Both the position numbers and the translations under genes were made by a program. The notes under the pieces were generated by a model. The model was not told the DNA's origin. It made no database searches and saw nothing but the letters and a program-made list of their open reading frames with translations. A stretch of DNA of 64,000 bases. Source: Anaerolineales bacterium (GTDB taxonomy: Bacteria; Chloroflexota; Anaerolineae; Anaerolineales; Villigracilaceae). Shown piece after piece: positions 51,296 through 59,867 of the stretch (position 1 is the first letter of the stretch; each line of letters begins with the position of its first letter). The stretch covers positions 41,115 through 105,114 of the forward strand of contig JAUXUL010000025.1 in assembly GCA_030680795.1 (NCBI GenBank), in the 5' to 3' direction.

Positions 51296-54200
51296 ATGAA
51301 CATCACCCTAAAAATCAATGGCACTGAACATACAATAGAAACTCCCATCTCCACCACCCTGCTCATAGCCCTGCGCGGACTTGGTTATCACGGAGTCAAG
51401 TTTGGCGATGAAGGCGGCCTCACTGGTGCAGACACGATTCTACTAAACGGCAAACCCGTCAACGCAGGTTCGATCCTGGCCGCGCAGGCGGAAGGTCACA
51501 ACATTGCCACTATCGAAGCGCTCGGCGAACATCCCGAACAGGGCTGGAAGAAAACCGACGGCCTGCATCCGCTTCAAAAGGCCTTCGTCGAGTCAGGCGC
51601 GATTCAATGCGGTTACTGCACGCCCGCGCAAATCCTGGCAGCGAAATCTTTGCTGGAGAAGAAACCAAACCCAAGTGAAACTGAAGTTCGTGAGGCGATC
51701 TCTGGTGTCTTATGTCGTTGCACGGGCTATCTCAAACCTGTGCAGGCTGTCTTGAAAGCCGCGGCAGAAATCCGCGGCGATGAACCTGTGGAATGGAATG
51801 CGGTCAATTGGGATTTCGGCGACTCGCCCAAGGATGCCCCAAGCGGCGATTTCACCACGCCGCAAACTACAGGCGTAATGACACGCCCCAAAGTTGTGGT
51901 TACTCCCGAATCAAAAACATGGCAAACCGTCGGCAAGCCTGAAATAAAAGTGGATGCCGTCAAGCTCGTGCAAGGTAAGCCTGCTTTCACTGGTGATTTT
52001 GAAAAACGCGGCTTGCTGCATGCCAAAGTTTTACATTCGCCGCATGCTCATGCTCGAATTAAAAAAATTGACACAAGCAAAGCCAAAGCGCTCGAAGGCG
52101 TCGCGGCCGTGCTGACATGGCAGGATATTCCACGAGTGGTGTATTCCACGGCAGGGCAATCGGACCCGATCCCCGGGCCTTTGGATACATTTTCTCTGGA
52201 TCATAAAGTCCGCTTCGTGGGCGACCGGGTGGCCTTCGTGGCCGCAGAGACTGCCGAAATTGCAGTGAAGGCATTAAGTCTCATTGATGTCGAATACGAA
52301 GTTCTACCGGCCATTTTGGACTCACGCGAGTCTATGAAACCAGAATCCATTCGAATACATGAAGAACCTGAATATGTAAATTTCGCAGATTCAAACGCCG
52401 AAAAGAATCTCGCCGCTGAAATCCGCATTGACATTGGCGATGTGGAAAAAGGATTTGCCGAAGCCGATGAAATCTTTGAAGCCGAATATGAAGTTCCCAA
52501 AGTACAACAGGCGCATATCGAACCGCATATCGCCGTCACTTATTGGGATGAAGATGATCGCCTGGTCATCCGCACCTCCACGCAAGTGCCTTTCCATGTG
52601 AGAAGAATGCTCGCGCCTGTTTTGAGGCTGCCAGTCAAACGCATCCGCGTCATCAAACCGCGCATTGGCGGCGGCTTTGGCGGCAAACAGGAAGTGTTGA
52701 TGGAAGACGTGCCCGCACATCTCACCATTGCCACCAAACGCCCCGTCATTTACGAATACACCCGCGAAGAGGAATTCATCGCCGCGCGATCACGTCACCC
52801 CATGCGCGTGAGAATGAAAACAGGCGTCAAGAAAGATGGAACGATTACCGCAAATTCGATGTATGCGCTTTCTGATACAGGCGCGTATGGTTGTCATGCC
52901 CTGACCGTGACGGGCAACACAGGTCACAAGGCCATGGCTCTGTATGTCGGCGACGGAGCATATCGCCAGGCGCCCAACATCCGCTTTTATGCCGATGTGG
53001 TCTACACCAACACTCCACCGGCTGGCGCATTTAGAGGCTACGGCGTGCCGCAGGGATATTGGCCGCTTGACCGTCACATGGAAAAAATTTCCCGCGCCAT
53101 GGGCTTTGACCCGATTGACTTCCGCTTGAAGAATGCCGTTCACCCAGGAGAATATCATCCATTTTCAACGGCATGGAATGAAGGCCGTGAACCGCGCCCG
53201 GAGATCATTCATACCGTTGGTCTCGAACAATGTGTGGCACAAGGGCGCGCCGCGATTGGATGGGATTCGAAATACGGGAATGAGGAATGGCGCAATAATG
53301 TGCCAAGCGCCAGGTATCAGGTATCAGGTATAAGCCTGACACCTGACACTGGAACACATGGCAAAGCGAAGCGTAAAGGCATTGGGATAGCCATGGTCAT
53401 GCAAGGCACGGCGATTCCCTACCTAGATATGGGCGGCGCGTCCATCAAGATGAACGATGATGGTTCATTTAATTTATTAGTCGGCGCAACCGACCTGGGG
53501 ACAGGCTCGGATACCGTCCTGGCGCAAATGGCGGCGGAGATATTAGGCGTCCCTCTAGAAGATATGATTACATATTCATCCGATACAGATTTCACGCCCT
53601 TTGACAAAGGCGCATACGCTTCTTCAACAACATACATCTCAGGCACGGCGGCTGTCAATGCGGCCAAGGTCGTGGCGTGGAGGATCAAAGTCCGCGCGGC
53701 GATGATGTTGAAACTGGATAAGCATGACGATATCAGACTGGAAAATCGGCAGGCCATCGCGCCAGATGGACGATCAGTTTCCATGGCGGAGATTGCCCTT
53801 GATTCACTTCACAAAAACAACCAGGAACAGATCATGGGTGTGGCAAGTTACGTCTCACCCGTATCGCCGCCGCCTTTCGCCGCGCAATTTGCTGAAGTGA
53901 CTGTGGATACAGAAACTGGTCAGGTCACAGTGGACAGGCTGGTGATGGCGGTTGATTCGGGCGTCATTGTGAATCCGCTGACAGCCTCAGGTCAAATCGA
54001 AGGCGGTATGACTCAAGCATTGGGTTATGCGGTCTGCGAAGAAATGCGCTACGATGAAAAAGGCAGGGCCATCGAAAGAGACTTTGACCGTTACCACATC
54101 TTCCGCGCGGATGAAATGCCCGAACTCGAAACCATCTTTGTGGAAACCTTCGAGCCAAGTCACCCATTTGGCGTGAAAGCCGTAGCGGAGATACCGATGG

Positions 54201-54310
54201 ATGGAGTTGCACCTGCGGTTGGCAATGCCGTGCTGGATGCACTAGGCGTGAATGTGGATGAAATACCCATTACCCCGGAGAAAGTTTGGAGGGCGATCAA
54301 ACATCAGTAA
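51296..54310 (+). CDS. Fused Fe-S / molybdopterin subunit of a molybdenum hydroxylase, with one Fe-S cluster lost
   Basis: The ATG at 51296 follows AAGGAG, giving 1004 residues. Residues 1-75 have the fold of the plant-type [2Fe-2S] domain but read FGDEGGLTGADT and end AGSILA: the four cysteines are replaced by D38, T43, D46 and G58. The second [2Fe-2S] domain is intact (QCGYCTPAQ and LCRCTGYLKP). From about residue 210 comes the xanthine dehydrogenase/CoxL-type Mo domain with GGGFGGKQE and the active-site glutamate in AEIPMDGVAPAVGNA. A 7-nt tract is read in frame near residue 675. Substrate is unknown; the FAD partner may be the 43415 gene and XdhC the 57780 gene. Confidence 0.9.
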   Translation: MNITLKINGTEHTIETPISTTLLIALRGLGYHGVKFGDEGGLTGADTILLNGKPVNAGSILAAQAEGHNIATIEALGEHPEQGWKKTDGLHPLQKAFVESGAIQCGYCTPAQILAAKSLLEKKPNPSETEVREAISGVLCRCTGYLKPVQAVLKAAAEIRGDEPVEWNAVNWDFGDSPKDAPSGDFTTPQTTGVMTRPKVVVTPESKTWQTVGKPEIKVDAVKLVQGKPAFTGDFEKRGLLHAKVLHSPHAHARIKKIDTSKAKALEGVAAVLTWQDIPRVVYSTAGQSDPIPGPLDTFSLDHKVRFVGDRVAFVAAETAEIAVKALSLIDVEYEVLPAILDSRESMKPESIRIHEEPEYVNFADSNAEKNLAAEIRIDIGDVEKGFAEADEIFEAEYEVPKVQQAHIEPHIAVTYWDEDDRLVIRTSTQVPFHVRRMLAPVLRLPVKRIRVIKPRIGGGFGGKQEVLMEDVPAHLTIATKRPVIYEYTREEEFIAARSRHPMRVRMKTGVKKDGTITANSMYALSDTGAYGCHALTVTGNTGHKAMALYVGDGAYRQAPNIRFYADVVYTNTPPAGAFRGYGVPQGYWPLDRHMEKISRAMGFDPIDFRLKNAVHPGEYHPFSTAWNEGREPRPEIIHTVGLEQCVAQGRAAIGWDSKYGNEEWRNNVPSARYQVSGISLTPDTGTHGKAKRKGIGIAMVMQGTAIPYLDMGGASIKMNDDGSFNLLVGATDLGTGSDTVLAQMAAEILGVPLEDMITYSSDTDFTPFDKGAYASSTTYISGTAAVNAAKVVAWRIKVRAAMMLKLDKHDDIRLENRQAIAPDGRSVSMAEIALDSLHKNNQEQIMGVASYVSPVSPPPFAAQFAEVTVDTETGQVTVDRLVMAVDSGVIVNPLTASGQIEGGMTQALGYAVCEEMRYDEKGRAIERDFDRYHIFRADEMPELETIFVETFEPSHPFGVKAVAEIPMDGVAPAVGNAVLDALGVNVDEIPITPEKVWRAIKHQ
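53310..53352. repeat. 7-nt-period tract inside the molybdenum hydroxylase gene
   Basis: caggtat caggtat caggtat aagcctg acacctg acactgg is translated in frame as part of a loop (YQVSGISLTPDTGTH) in the Mo domain. Confidence 0.8.
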
Positions 54311-54329
54311 ATGGGAGCAGGTTCGAGTT

Positions 54330-54364
54330 AAGAAAGACGCGCCTGGTTTCGCGTCTTTCTTTAT
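54330..54364 (+). terminator. Rho-independent terminator after the molybdenum hydroxylase gene
   Basis: AAGAAAGACGCG pairs with CGCGTCTTTCTT around CCTGGTTT, ending in a short T-rich run. Confidence 0.85.
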
Positions 54365-54459
54365 AAACAGGGAATTCCCCCACAGGATGATTCGGAAAGG
54401 CGAGATATAATCAGCAACGTAACTGCATTTTTCAATACCGCTGGAGATGAAAGAATTAA

Positions 54460-55803
54460 ATGTCAGACCAAATTTACGTAGTAGGCCACATCAACCCTGA
54501 TACCGACGCAATCGCATCTGCAATGGGTTACGCCTGGCTGCTGCGCGAACGTGACAGCGCAAACGCTATTGCCGCCCGCGCCGGGGCACTTAATGCACAA
54601 ACAGCGTGGGTATTAAAAACCCTCAACATCGAAGCCCCCACCCTGCTGACAAATGCATCGCCTCGTTTCGGCTCTGTCATGCGCCGCCTCGATACTATCC
54701 GCCCGGATTCACAACTTGGCGCAGCGTGGATCCTGGCCAGCAAAACCGGCGGCCTTGCCCCGGTTGTCAGCGAAGACGGCCTGCCCTACGGCATTATCAA
54801 CGGCATGAGCCTTTTTAAATATTTCACCGAAACGCTCGGCCCGCGCCCCGGCGATACAACCGTGCGGGAAATGATGTCTGCCGAATGCAAGGACGCAACA
54901 GATACAGCCGTCCCGAAGTATCAGGCAAATGCGCACATCCGCGATTCGCTCAACAAATTATTACGCGATGAATACAATGAATTCTGGGTCGTGGATGAGC
55001 AGGGTGTCTACATGGGCATTGCATATCAGCGCGAAGTATTGAATCCGCCGCGGCTTAAGATCATTCTCGTGGATCACAACGAACCACGTCAGGCAATCGC
55101 GGCGCTCGAAGAAGCGGAACTGCTTGAGATCCTCGATCATCACCGTCTCGGTAACCCATACACTCATCAGCCGATCCGCTTCACAGTGGATATCGTTGGA
55201 TCAACTTCGACACTGGTGACGGAACTAACCACCGAGGCGGGGCTCTCCATGCCGCCGACGCTGGCGGGCACGCTTCTGGCTGGACTGGTATCTGATACGC
55301 TGATCCTGACATCTCCCACCACCACTGCGCGTGACAAAGACGCAGCCGAACGCCTGGCCCGTTGGGCATTTGTGGGCGGAAGTCTGCTCAAAGGCGAAAC
55401 GATTGAATCCTATGGAAAAGCTGTATTAAGGGCCGGCGTCGGACTCTCCAACCGTGACCCGAAAGACGTGGTCAGCACGGATTTCAAATCTTTCGAAGGC
55501 GGCGGATTCAAATTCGCAATTGCCCAAGTCGAAGTAACAGACATCCTGCAACTGACCGAACATCTTGAACCCCTGCAAAACGCGTTGAACGACCTGCGTG
55601 ACAAACGCGGACTGGATTTCAGCATGCTTTTGGTGACCGACATCGTGCGCGCCACAAGCCGCCTGCTCGTCTCATCTGATGCCCCCACTATTTTGAACGA
55701 CCTGCCTTATCCGCCCCTGCCTGACAACACCCGCGATGCGCAAGGTGTGGTTTCACGCAAGAAGCAATTATTACCTGCCGTGCTCGGGCTGTTAGAGCGT
55801 TAA
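54460..55803 (+). CDS. Manganese-dependent inorganic pyrophosphatase (family II) with CBS domains
   Basis: The 447-residue enzyme hydrolyses pyrophosphate. DHH-domain motifs are GHINPDTDAIASA at the start, LVDHNE near residue 205 and EILDHHRLG near 224; the C-terminal DHHA2 domain ends with SRKKQLLPAV, the phosphate-binding motif. CBS domains are inserted at about residues 70-190 (GGLAPVVSEDGLPYGII, EFWVVDEQGVYMGIA), which in this family regulate activity through adenine nucleotides. A diverged copy of its 3' end recurs at 56887. Confidence 0.93.
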   Translation: MSDQIYVVGHINPDTDAIASAMGYAWLLRERDSANAIAARAGALNAQTAWVLKTLNIEAPTLLTNASPRFGSVMRRLDTIRPDSQLGAAWILASKTGGLAPVVSEDGLPYGIINGMSLFKYFTETLGPRPGDTTVREMMSAECKDATDTAVPKYQANAHIRDSLNKLLRDEYNEFWVVDEQGVYMGIAYQREVLNPPRLKIILVDHNEPRQAIAALEEAELLEILDHHRLGNPYTHQPIRFTVDIVGSTSTLVTELTTEAGLSMPPTLAGTLLAGLVSDTLILTSPTTTARDKDAAERLARWAFVGGSLLKGETIESYGKAVLRAGVGLSNRDPKDVVSTDFKSFEGGGFKFAIAQVEVTDILQLTEHLEPLQNALNDLRDKRGLDFSMLLVTDIVRATSRLLVSSDAPTILNDLPYPPLPDNTRDAQGVVSRKKQLLPAVLGLLER

Positions 55804-55844
55804 TACATTCAAATAATGACTTTACTGCAAAATGCCTGTTCTCA

Positions 55845-55975
55845 CCGCGCAGGGACGATGACCACAAAGATTTTCAAGGGGAAGTTCAAGAATCTAAAGA
55901 ACATCCCCGAGTTTTTTTCTCTTCGCGGTCAATAAAATTCCTTCGCGCCCTTGGCTTCTTCGCGGTAAAAAGTAT
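55845..55975. repeat. Dispersed repeat tract after the pyrophosphatase gene
   Basis: caccgcgcagggacgatgacc, then cttcgcggtc, cttcgcgccctt and cttcttcgcggt form a loose repeat and inverted-repeat mosaic related to the CTTTGTG family. No gene is seen here. Confidence 0.5.
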
Positions 55976-56054
55976 GTTTTTGCAGTGGAGTCAATAATAT
56001 TAATGTAACAAACCCTCATCCGTCACGAGGCGGTTATTACGGTAAAATGGATAT

Positions 56055-56186
56055 ATGATTAACTCTGCAAAAATACTGAACATCGTCCTCCCGAATAAGC
56101 GCCGGGAGGATGTGCGTTCGGTGCAGGGAAAATCGCCCACCAGTCCATTGGACCAAAAAGATAAGGCGGCAACCTATGAGCAATAG
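56055..56186 (+). CDS. Possible small ORF before the HepT-like gene
   Basis: A 43-residue frame (MINSAKILNIVLPNKRRED...) overlaps the next start by 11 bases. It contains an 8-bp hairpin sequence (TCCTCCCG / CGGGAGGA). It could be a remnant of an antitoxin gene or just leader sequence. Weak support. Confidence 0.25.
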   Translation: MINSAKILNIVLPNKRREDVRSVQGKSPTSPLDQKDKAATYEQ

Positions 56187-56505
56187 TGATGCAGCTCTGG
56201 TGCGCCACATTATCAGCGCGATAGAACAGGTCGAGCGCTATACACGAGGTATGTCTGAAAGCGAATTTATCTCCCGCGGCATGGTACGGGATGCAACAGT
56301 CAGGCAGATCGAAATTATCAGCGCAGCCGCCAGCAGCATTTCATTCGAATTTCAGAACGCGCACCCGAAATTAGAATGGTCCAAGATGATCGGCCTCCGC
56401 AAAAAGATCGTCCCGGAAATTTTCAGTGCCAACCCCGCTACTATATGGAATACCATTCAGGATGATCTGCCTCCTCATAAACAAGCCCTCAAAAAGATCC
56501 TTTAG
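56176..56505 (+). CDS. HepT-like (HEPN) protein with a lost RNase motif
   Basis: The 109-residue protein matches DUF86/HepT toxins: MVRDATVRQIEIISAAASSI and IWNTIQDDLPPHK. The catalytic R-x4-H region, usually like RNRIVHEYFG, reads RKKIVPEIFS here, so the histidine is replaced. No intact MntA partner precedes it. It is probably an inactivated toxin. The start ATGAGC at 56176 is chosen over the longer track ORF because conserved sequence begins there. Confidence 0.7.
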   Translation: MSNSDAALVRHIISAIEQVERYTRGMSESEFISRGMVRDATVRQIEIISAAASSISFEFQNAHPKLEWSKMIGLRKKIVPEIFSANPATIWNTIQDDLPPHKQALKKIL

Positions 56506-56553
56506 ACGCCGGTTTACCTTAGGCCGCGTTTTGGAACTGCCAGAAAGAAAAAA

Positions 56554-56886
56554 ATGAACAGAATTCCCAATTCCCAATTAATAGAAAAAGATATTCCATC
56601 CCGCCGCGCAGGCTGGGGCAAAATTGAAACTTTTGCGCATACTTATAACGGCTATACACAGTGGGGTTCCTTCAAGAAATGCCGCGAAGTTGCCAAACAA
56701 GGGATCAACCTTTATAAAGGAAAAAAAGAACTGAATCAATCCTTAACAGACCTGCGGACCTGCCTGTTCTTTGAAGCCCGCCGCTGGAAGCATTTTGAAA
56801 AGGCTCCGAGTAAGAATGGACTGGGTTACATCCACGCGCTGGTTGAAGCCATTCGCACGCGGGTTGCGGCAAGAGAACTTTCATAA
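56554..56886 (+). CDS. Hypothetical basic protein
   Basis: This 110-residue product (AHTYNGYTQWGSFKKCREVAKQG near residue 28) is basic and probably helical. I do not recognise the family with certainty. It ends exactly where a diverged fragment of the pyrophosphatase gene begins, so it may have arrived with the HepT-like gene as one cassette. Confidence 0.55.
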   Translation: MNRIPNSQLIEKDIPSRRAGWGKIETFAHTYNGYTQWGSFKKCREVAKQGINLYKGKKELNQSLTDLRTCLFFEARRWKHFEKAPSKNGLGYIHALVEAIRTRVAARELS

Positions 56887-57005
56887 ATAAACTATCTTGA
56901 ACAATCTGCCTTACCCGCATCTCTCCAACCATACTCGCGATGCTCAAGGCTCAGCATCAGGAAAAAAGTTGTCGCTTGCCGTATTGGGTCTGCTGGAGAG
57001 ATGGG
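56887..57005 (+). pseudogene. Diverged fragment of the pyrophosphatase 3' end
   Basis: In frame, the sequence reads TILNNLPYPHLSNHTRDAQG and SLAVLGLLER, clearly matching the last 40 residues of the pyrophosphatase at 54460 (TILNDLPYPPLPDNTRDAQG). Nucleotide identity is only around 70 percent, so it is not a recent copy. There is no start, and no upstream part of the gene. Confidence 0.85.
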
Positions 57006-57033
57006 ATAAAATACAGGCAAGAGGATCAATGCG

Positions 57034-57408
57034 ATGTTTCAAATTGAAACAAAAATGAATCCAACTGGATTTCCACCTGTAGCAGATACATTGCCGCAGG
57101 CAGTTGAACGCATCGTATCTATGCTTAAGCCTGAGAAAATCGTTCTCTTTGGCTCATACGCCGGTGGAATCCCAAATCATGATAGCGACGTGGATTTATT
57201 AGTTATTTTGGAACTAAATGGAGATTACAAGGAAAAATACCGCGCCATTTCCATGCTGCTTTACCCAAGACAATTTCCAGTGGATATAATATTAAAAACC
57301 CCCAAAGAGGCTGCAGAAGCATTAAAAGGCGGTAAGGATAACACCTTCTTCATTCGCGAAATTCTCAAAAAAGGCAAAGTGCTTTATGACAGAAATAAGC
57401 GAGCTTAA
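57034..57408 (+). CDS. MNT-type nucleotidyltransferase-domain antitoxin
   Basis: The 124-residue protein has the minimal nucleotidyltransferase motif LFGSYAGGIPNHDSDVDLLV near residue 50 (GSxxxG and DxD). Such proteins pair with HEPN toxins and can AMPylate them. Its 3' end overlaps the HEPN gene start by 23 bases, a typical arrangement. GAGG lies upstream of the ATG at 57034; the ATG at residue 8 is an alternative. Confidence 0.85.
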   Translation: MFQIETKMNPTGFPPVADTLPQAVERIVSMLKPEKIVLFGSYAGGIPNHDSDVDLLVILELNGDYKEKYRAISMLLYPRQFPVDIILKTPKEAAEALKGGKDNTFFIREILKKGKVLYDRNKRA

Positions 57409-57772
57409 GTCCTGGATTGAAAATGCAGAGGAAGATTTTTCCGCCGCCGAAGCATTGATTCATCTAAAAAAACCTTTAGCGTCAGCTGCGTGTTTTCATG
57501 CGCAACAATGCGCTGAAAAATATCTCAAAACCCTGCTCATCCTAAAAGATATTGATTTTCCGAAAACTCACGATCTACCTACTTTGGATACGCTGTGTAA
57601 CAATGCAGGCATTCTGACAGGGTTTTCCCCTCAACAACTTATAGACTTAACTGAATATGCAGTCCGCAGGCGTTATCCAGGCGATCAACCAACTTTGGAA
57701 GAAGCGCGGGAAGCCATAGAAATTGCATCATCTGTCCGCCAATTTGCGCTGACATTTTTAGACTTGGCATAA
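57386..57772 (+). CDS. HEPN-domain protein (toxin partner)
   Basis: The 128-residue helical protein has the HEPN pattern WIENAEEDFSAAEALI, CFHAQQCAEKYLKTLLI and YAVRRRYPGD. It forms an MNT/HEPN pair with the preceding gene. Both copies look intact here, in contrast to the degenerate HepT gene 1 kb upstream. A toxin role is inferred from family and pairing. Confidence 0.85.
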   Translation: MTEISELKSWIENAEEDFSAAEALIHLKKPLASAACFHAQQCAEKYLKTLLILKDIDFPKTHDLPTLDTLCNNAGILTGFSPQQLIDLTEYAVRRRYPGDQPTLEEAREAIEIASSVRQFALTFLDLA

Positions 57773-57779
57773 TTTTTCA

Positions 57780-58574
57780 ATGACCAAATCCATTTACCAG
57801 GCCCTCTCTGAAATCGAAAAAGGAAACGGCTGCGCTACGCTGTGCACGGTGACAAGCAGCGAAGGCTCCACACCGCGGCATGTGGGCAGTAAAATGCTGG
57901 TCTACCCCGATGGAAAATTCATCGGAAGCGTGGGCGGAGGCGACCTTGAGCATCGCGTGCTCGATGAAGCGTGGATGGCGATCAGTGACGGCCAGGCGCG
58001 TCTTTTACATTACAACATGGCTGACCCTTCACGCGGCGACCCCGGCGTGTGCGGCGGTCAGGTGGAGGTATTCGTGGAACCGATTCTTCCTTCCCCGCTG
58101 CTGGTCGTGATTGGCGCGGGACACGTGGGCAAGGCAGTAGTCCACCTGGCAAAGTGGCTGGGATTCCGCGTGGCCGTTTGCGATGACCGCGCTGAATTTT
58201 GCACACCTGAAGTAACGCCCGGCGCAGATGCCTACTATCCTGTGACGATGGATAAACTCACTGACCACATCAAAATTGACAAACACACCATCCTGATCCT
58301 GACAACCCGCGGCTCAAACGTGGATGTGGCAGGATTAGCCCCGCTGCTAGACTCCACCGCGGCTTATATCGGCGTGATCGGCTCCCGCCGCCGCTGGGCG
58401 ACCACCGTCAAAGCCTTGAAGGCAAAAGGTATCTCCGGAGGAAAAATCGCAAGAGTCCACTCGCCGATGGGTTTGGAACTGCAAGCGGAAACACCCGTAG
58501 AGATCGCCGTCAGCATAATGGCTGAGGTAATGATGTTGAAAGCCAAAGGGACGGGAAAGCCGATGAAAGGGTAG
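57780..58574 (+). CDS. XdhC/CoxF family molybdenum hydroxylase maturation protein
   Basis: The 264-residue protein has the N-terminal XdhC domain (TSSEGSTPRHVGSKM, GSVGGGDLEH) and the C-terminal Rossmann fold (LLVVIGAGHVGKAVVHLA). XdhC proteins bind and sulfurate molybdopterin for insertion into xanthine dehydrogenase-type enzymes. The fused Mo hydroxylase at 51296 is the likely client. It starts 8 bases after the HEPN gene. Confidence 0.92.
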   Translation: MTKSIYQALSEIEKGNGCATLCTVTSSEGSTPRHVGSKMLVYPDGKFIGSVGGGDLEHRVLDEAWMAISDGQARLLHYNMADPSRGDPGVCGGQVEVFVEPILPSPLLVVIGAGHVGKAVVHLAKWLGFRVAVCDDRAEFCTPEVTPGADAYYPVTMDKLTDHIKIDKHTILILTTRGSNVDVAGLAPLLDSTAAYIGVIGSRRRWATTVKALKAKGISGGKIARVHSPMGLELQAETPVEIAVSIMAEVMMLKAKGTGKPMKG

Positions 58575-58640
58575 TTTAGTTGGGTAGTTGCGCAAAGCGG
58601 TTGGGTGATGGGAAGTTGGGATAGATGGATAGTTCAAAGT
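58575..58640. repeat. 7-nt-style tract after xdhC-like gene
   Basis: gttgggt agttgcg, gttgggt gatggga agttggg atagatg gatagtt are near-synonymous words with a 7-nt rhythm. The remainder of the 195-bp gap has nothing else recognisable. Confidence 0.6.
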
Positions 58641-58768
58641 TATCAGTGGGCGGTTGAGGCGTGAAACGAATCGGGATGGATTTCGTAGAAAAATAAGACA
58701 AACGGTTCTTGTACCAGCAAGTGCATTCGGCTATAATCTGAAAGTTATTATAAAAAAGGAGAGAAACC

Positions 58769-59803
58769 ATGGCTAGAATTTTCGATGTCATTGAATACGC
58801 AAATGAAATGTCCGATGAGATCGTCCACCGCTTTCCGGAGACCGGGATTGGCGATTTCCGCATCGGTTCGCAGGTGATCGTACGCGAAAGCCAGAGCGCG
58901 GTGTTCTTCCGCGACGGCAACGCGCTGGATGTGTTCAAAGCCGGGCGGCACACCATTGCAACAGCCAATATTCCCAAGTTGATTGATTGGATCGGCAGGG
59001 CGTTCAATGATCGCACGCCGTTCCCGGCGGAAGTGTATTTCGTTTCACGCAAGGAATTTGCAAATAAAAAATGGGGCACGCCGCAGCCGATCATTGTCCG
59101 CAATCCGGGAATGGGCCTGGGCGTGGCTTTGCTGCAGGGATTTGGATCATACTCATTCCAGGTGAAAGACCCGCAACAGTTCGTGACGCAAATCGTGGGC
59201 GCGCAGCATGCCTACCGCACCTCTGATATTGAAGAACGTTTACGCACAATGCTGCTCTCGAAGCTGCAGGATACGCTCGGTGAAACCGCAGCGAAGAATT
59301 CCGTGCCTGAAATGATCGGGTTGACGGAGGAGATCGGTGCGGCTGTGCGCGCGAAAGCCAAGGAAGATTTCGAGGCGATCGGTCTGACACTTAAGACTTT
59401 CTATATCGGTAACCTTAAGCCCTCTGAAAAATCAGCCCAGGAATTGCGCGACATGGGTATGCTGGATATGCAAACCTACACCCAATTGCAAGCCGCAGAT
59501 TCAATGCGCGATGCGGCCCAGAACGAAGGCGGCGGGGCCGGTCTGACGGCTGGTATCGGGGCCGGGATGGGCATCGGCAATATTATGGGACAGGCTTTAC
59601 AAAGCGGCTATCAAGGCGGATCATCCGGCGGCGGCGCGGGGACGATGCCTGACATTATGACTCCCGCCGAAGCCGCGAAAGTAATGAAAGTTACCGAGGA
59701 TGATATTCTGGCCGCCATCAAGGATAAAAGCCTGAAAGCCAAGAAGGTCGGCAAGGCCTATCGCATTAGCAAGGATAATCTTGAAGCGTTTATGAATAGT
59801 TAG
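58769..59803 (+). CDS. SPFH-domain protein with a C-terminal excisionase-type HTH
   Basis: The 344-residue protein has an SPFH (virion-core-protein-like) domain over residues 1-230 (GIGDFRIGSQVIVRESQ, TPQPIIVRNPGMGLGVALLQ), then a Gly/Met-rich linker (GGGAGLTAGIGAGMGIGN). Residues 298-344 form an excisionase/MerR-type HTH (MTPAEAAKVMKVTEDDILAAI, in part, and RISKDNLEAFM). Relatives more often end in a zinc ribbon. AAGGAG precedes the ATG and a terminator follows, so it is transcribed alone. Function unknown; it may assemble into large rings and bind DNA. Confidence 0.85.
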   Translation: MARIFDVIEYANEMSDEIVHRFPETGIGDFRIGSQVIVRESQSAVFFRDGNALDVFKAGRHTIATANIPKLIDWIGRAFNDRTPFPAEVYFVSRKEFANKKWGTPQPIIVRNPGMGLGVALLQGFGSYSFQVKDPQQFVTQIVGAQHAYRTSDIEERLRTMLLSKLQDTLGETAAKNSVPEMIGLTEEIGAAVRAKAKEDFEAIGLTLKTFYIGNLKPSEKSAQELRDMGMLDMQTYTQLQAADSMRDAAQNEGGGAGLTAGIGAGMGIGNIMGQALQSGYQGGSSGGGAGTMPDIMTPAEAAKVMKVTEDDILAAIKDKSLKAKKVGKAYRISKDNLEAFMNS

Positions 59804-59810
59804 TGAGGGG

Positions 59811-59867
59811 ATGGTGATTGGTGAAAAGAGAGTGGAGAATTAGAGATTGGTAATGGGTGATTGGTGA
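59811..59867. repeat. 7-nt-style tract after the SPFH gene
   Basis: gtgattg gtgaaaa gagagtg gagaatt agagatt ggtaatg ggtgatt ggtg shows the same word family as 25289 and 2790. Confidence 0.65.
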
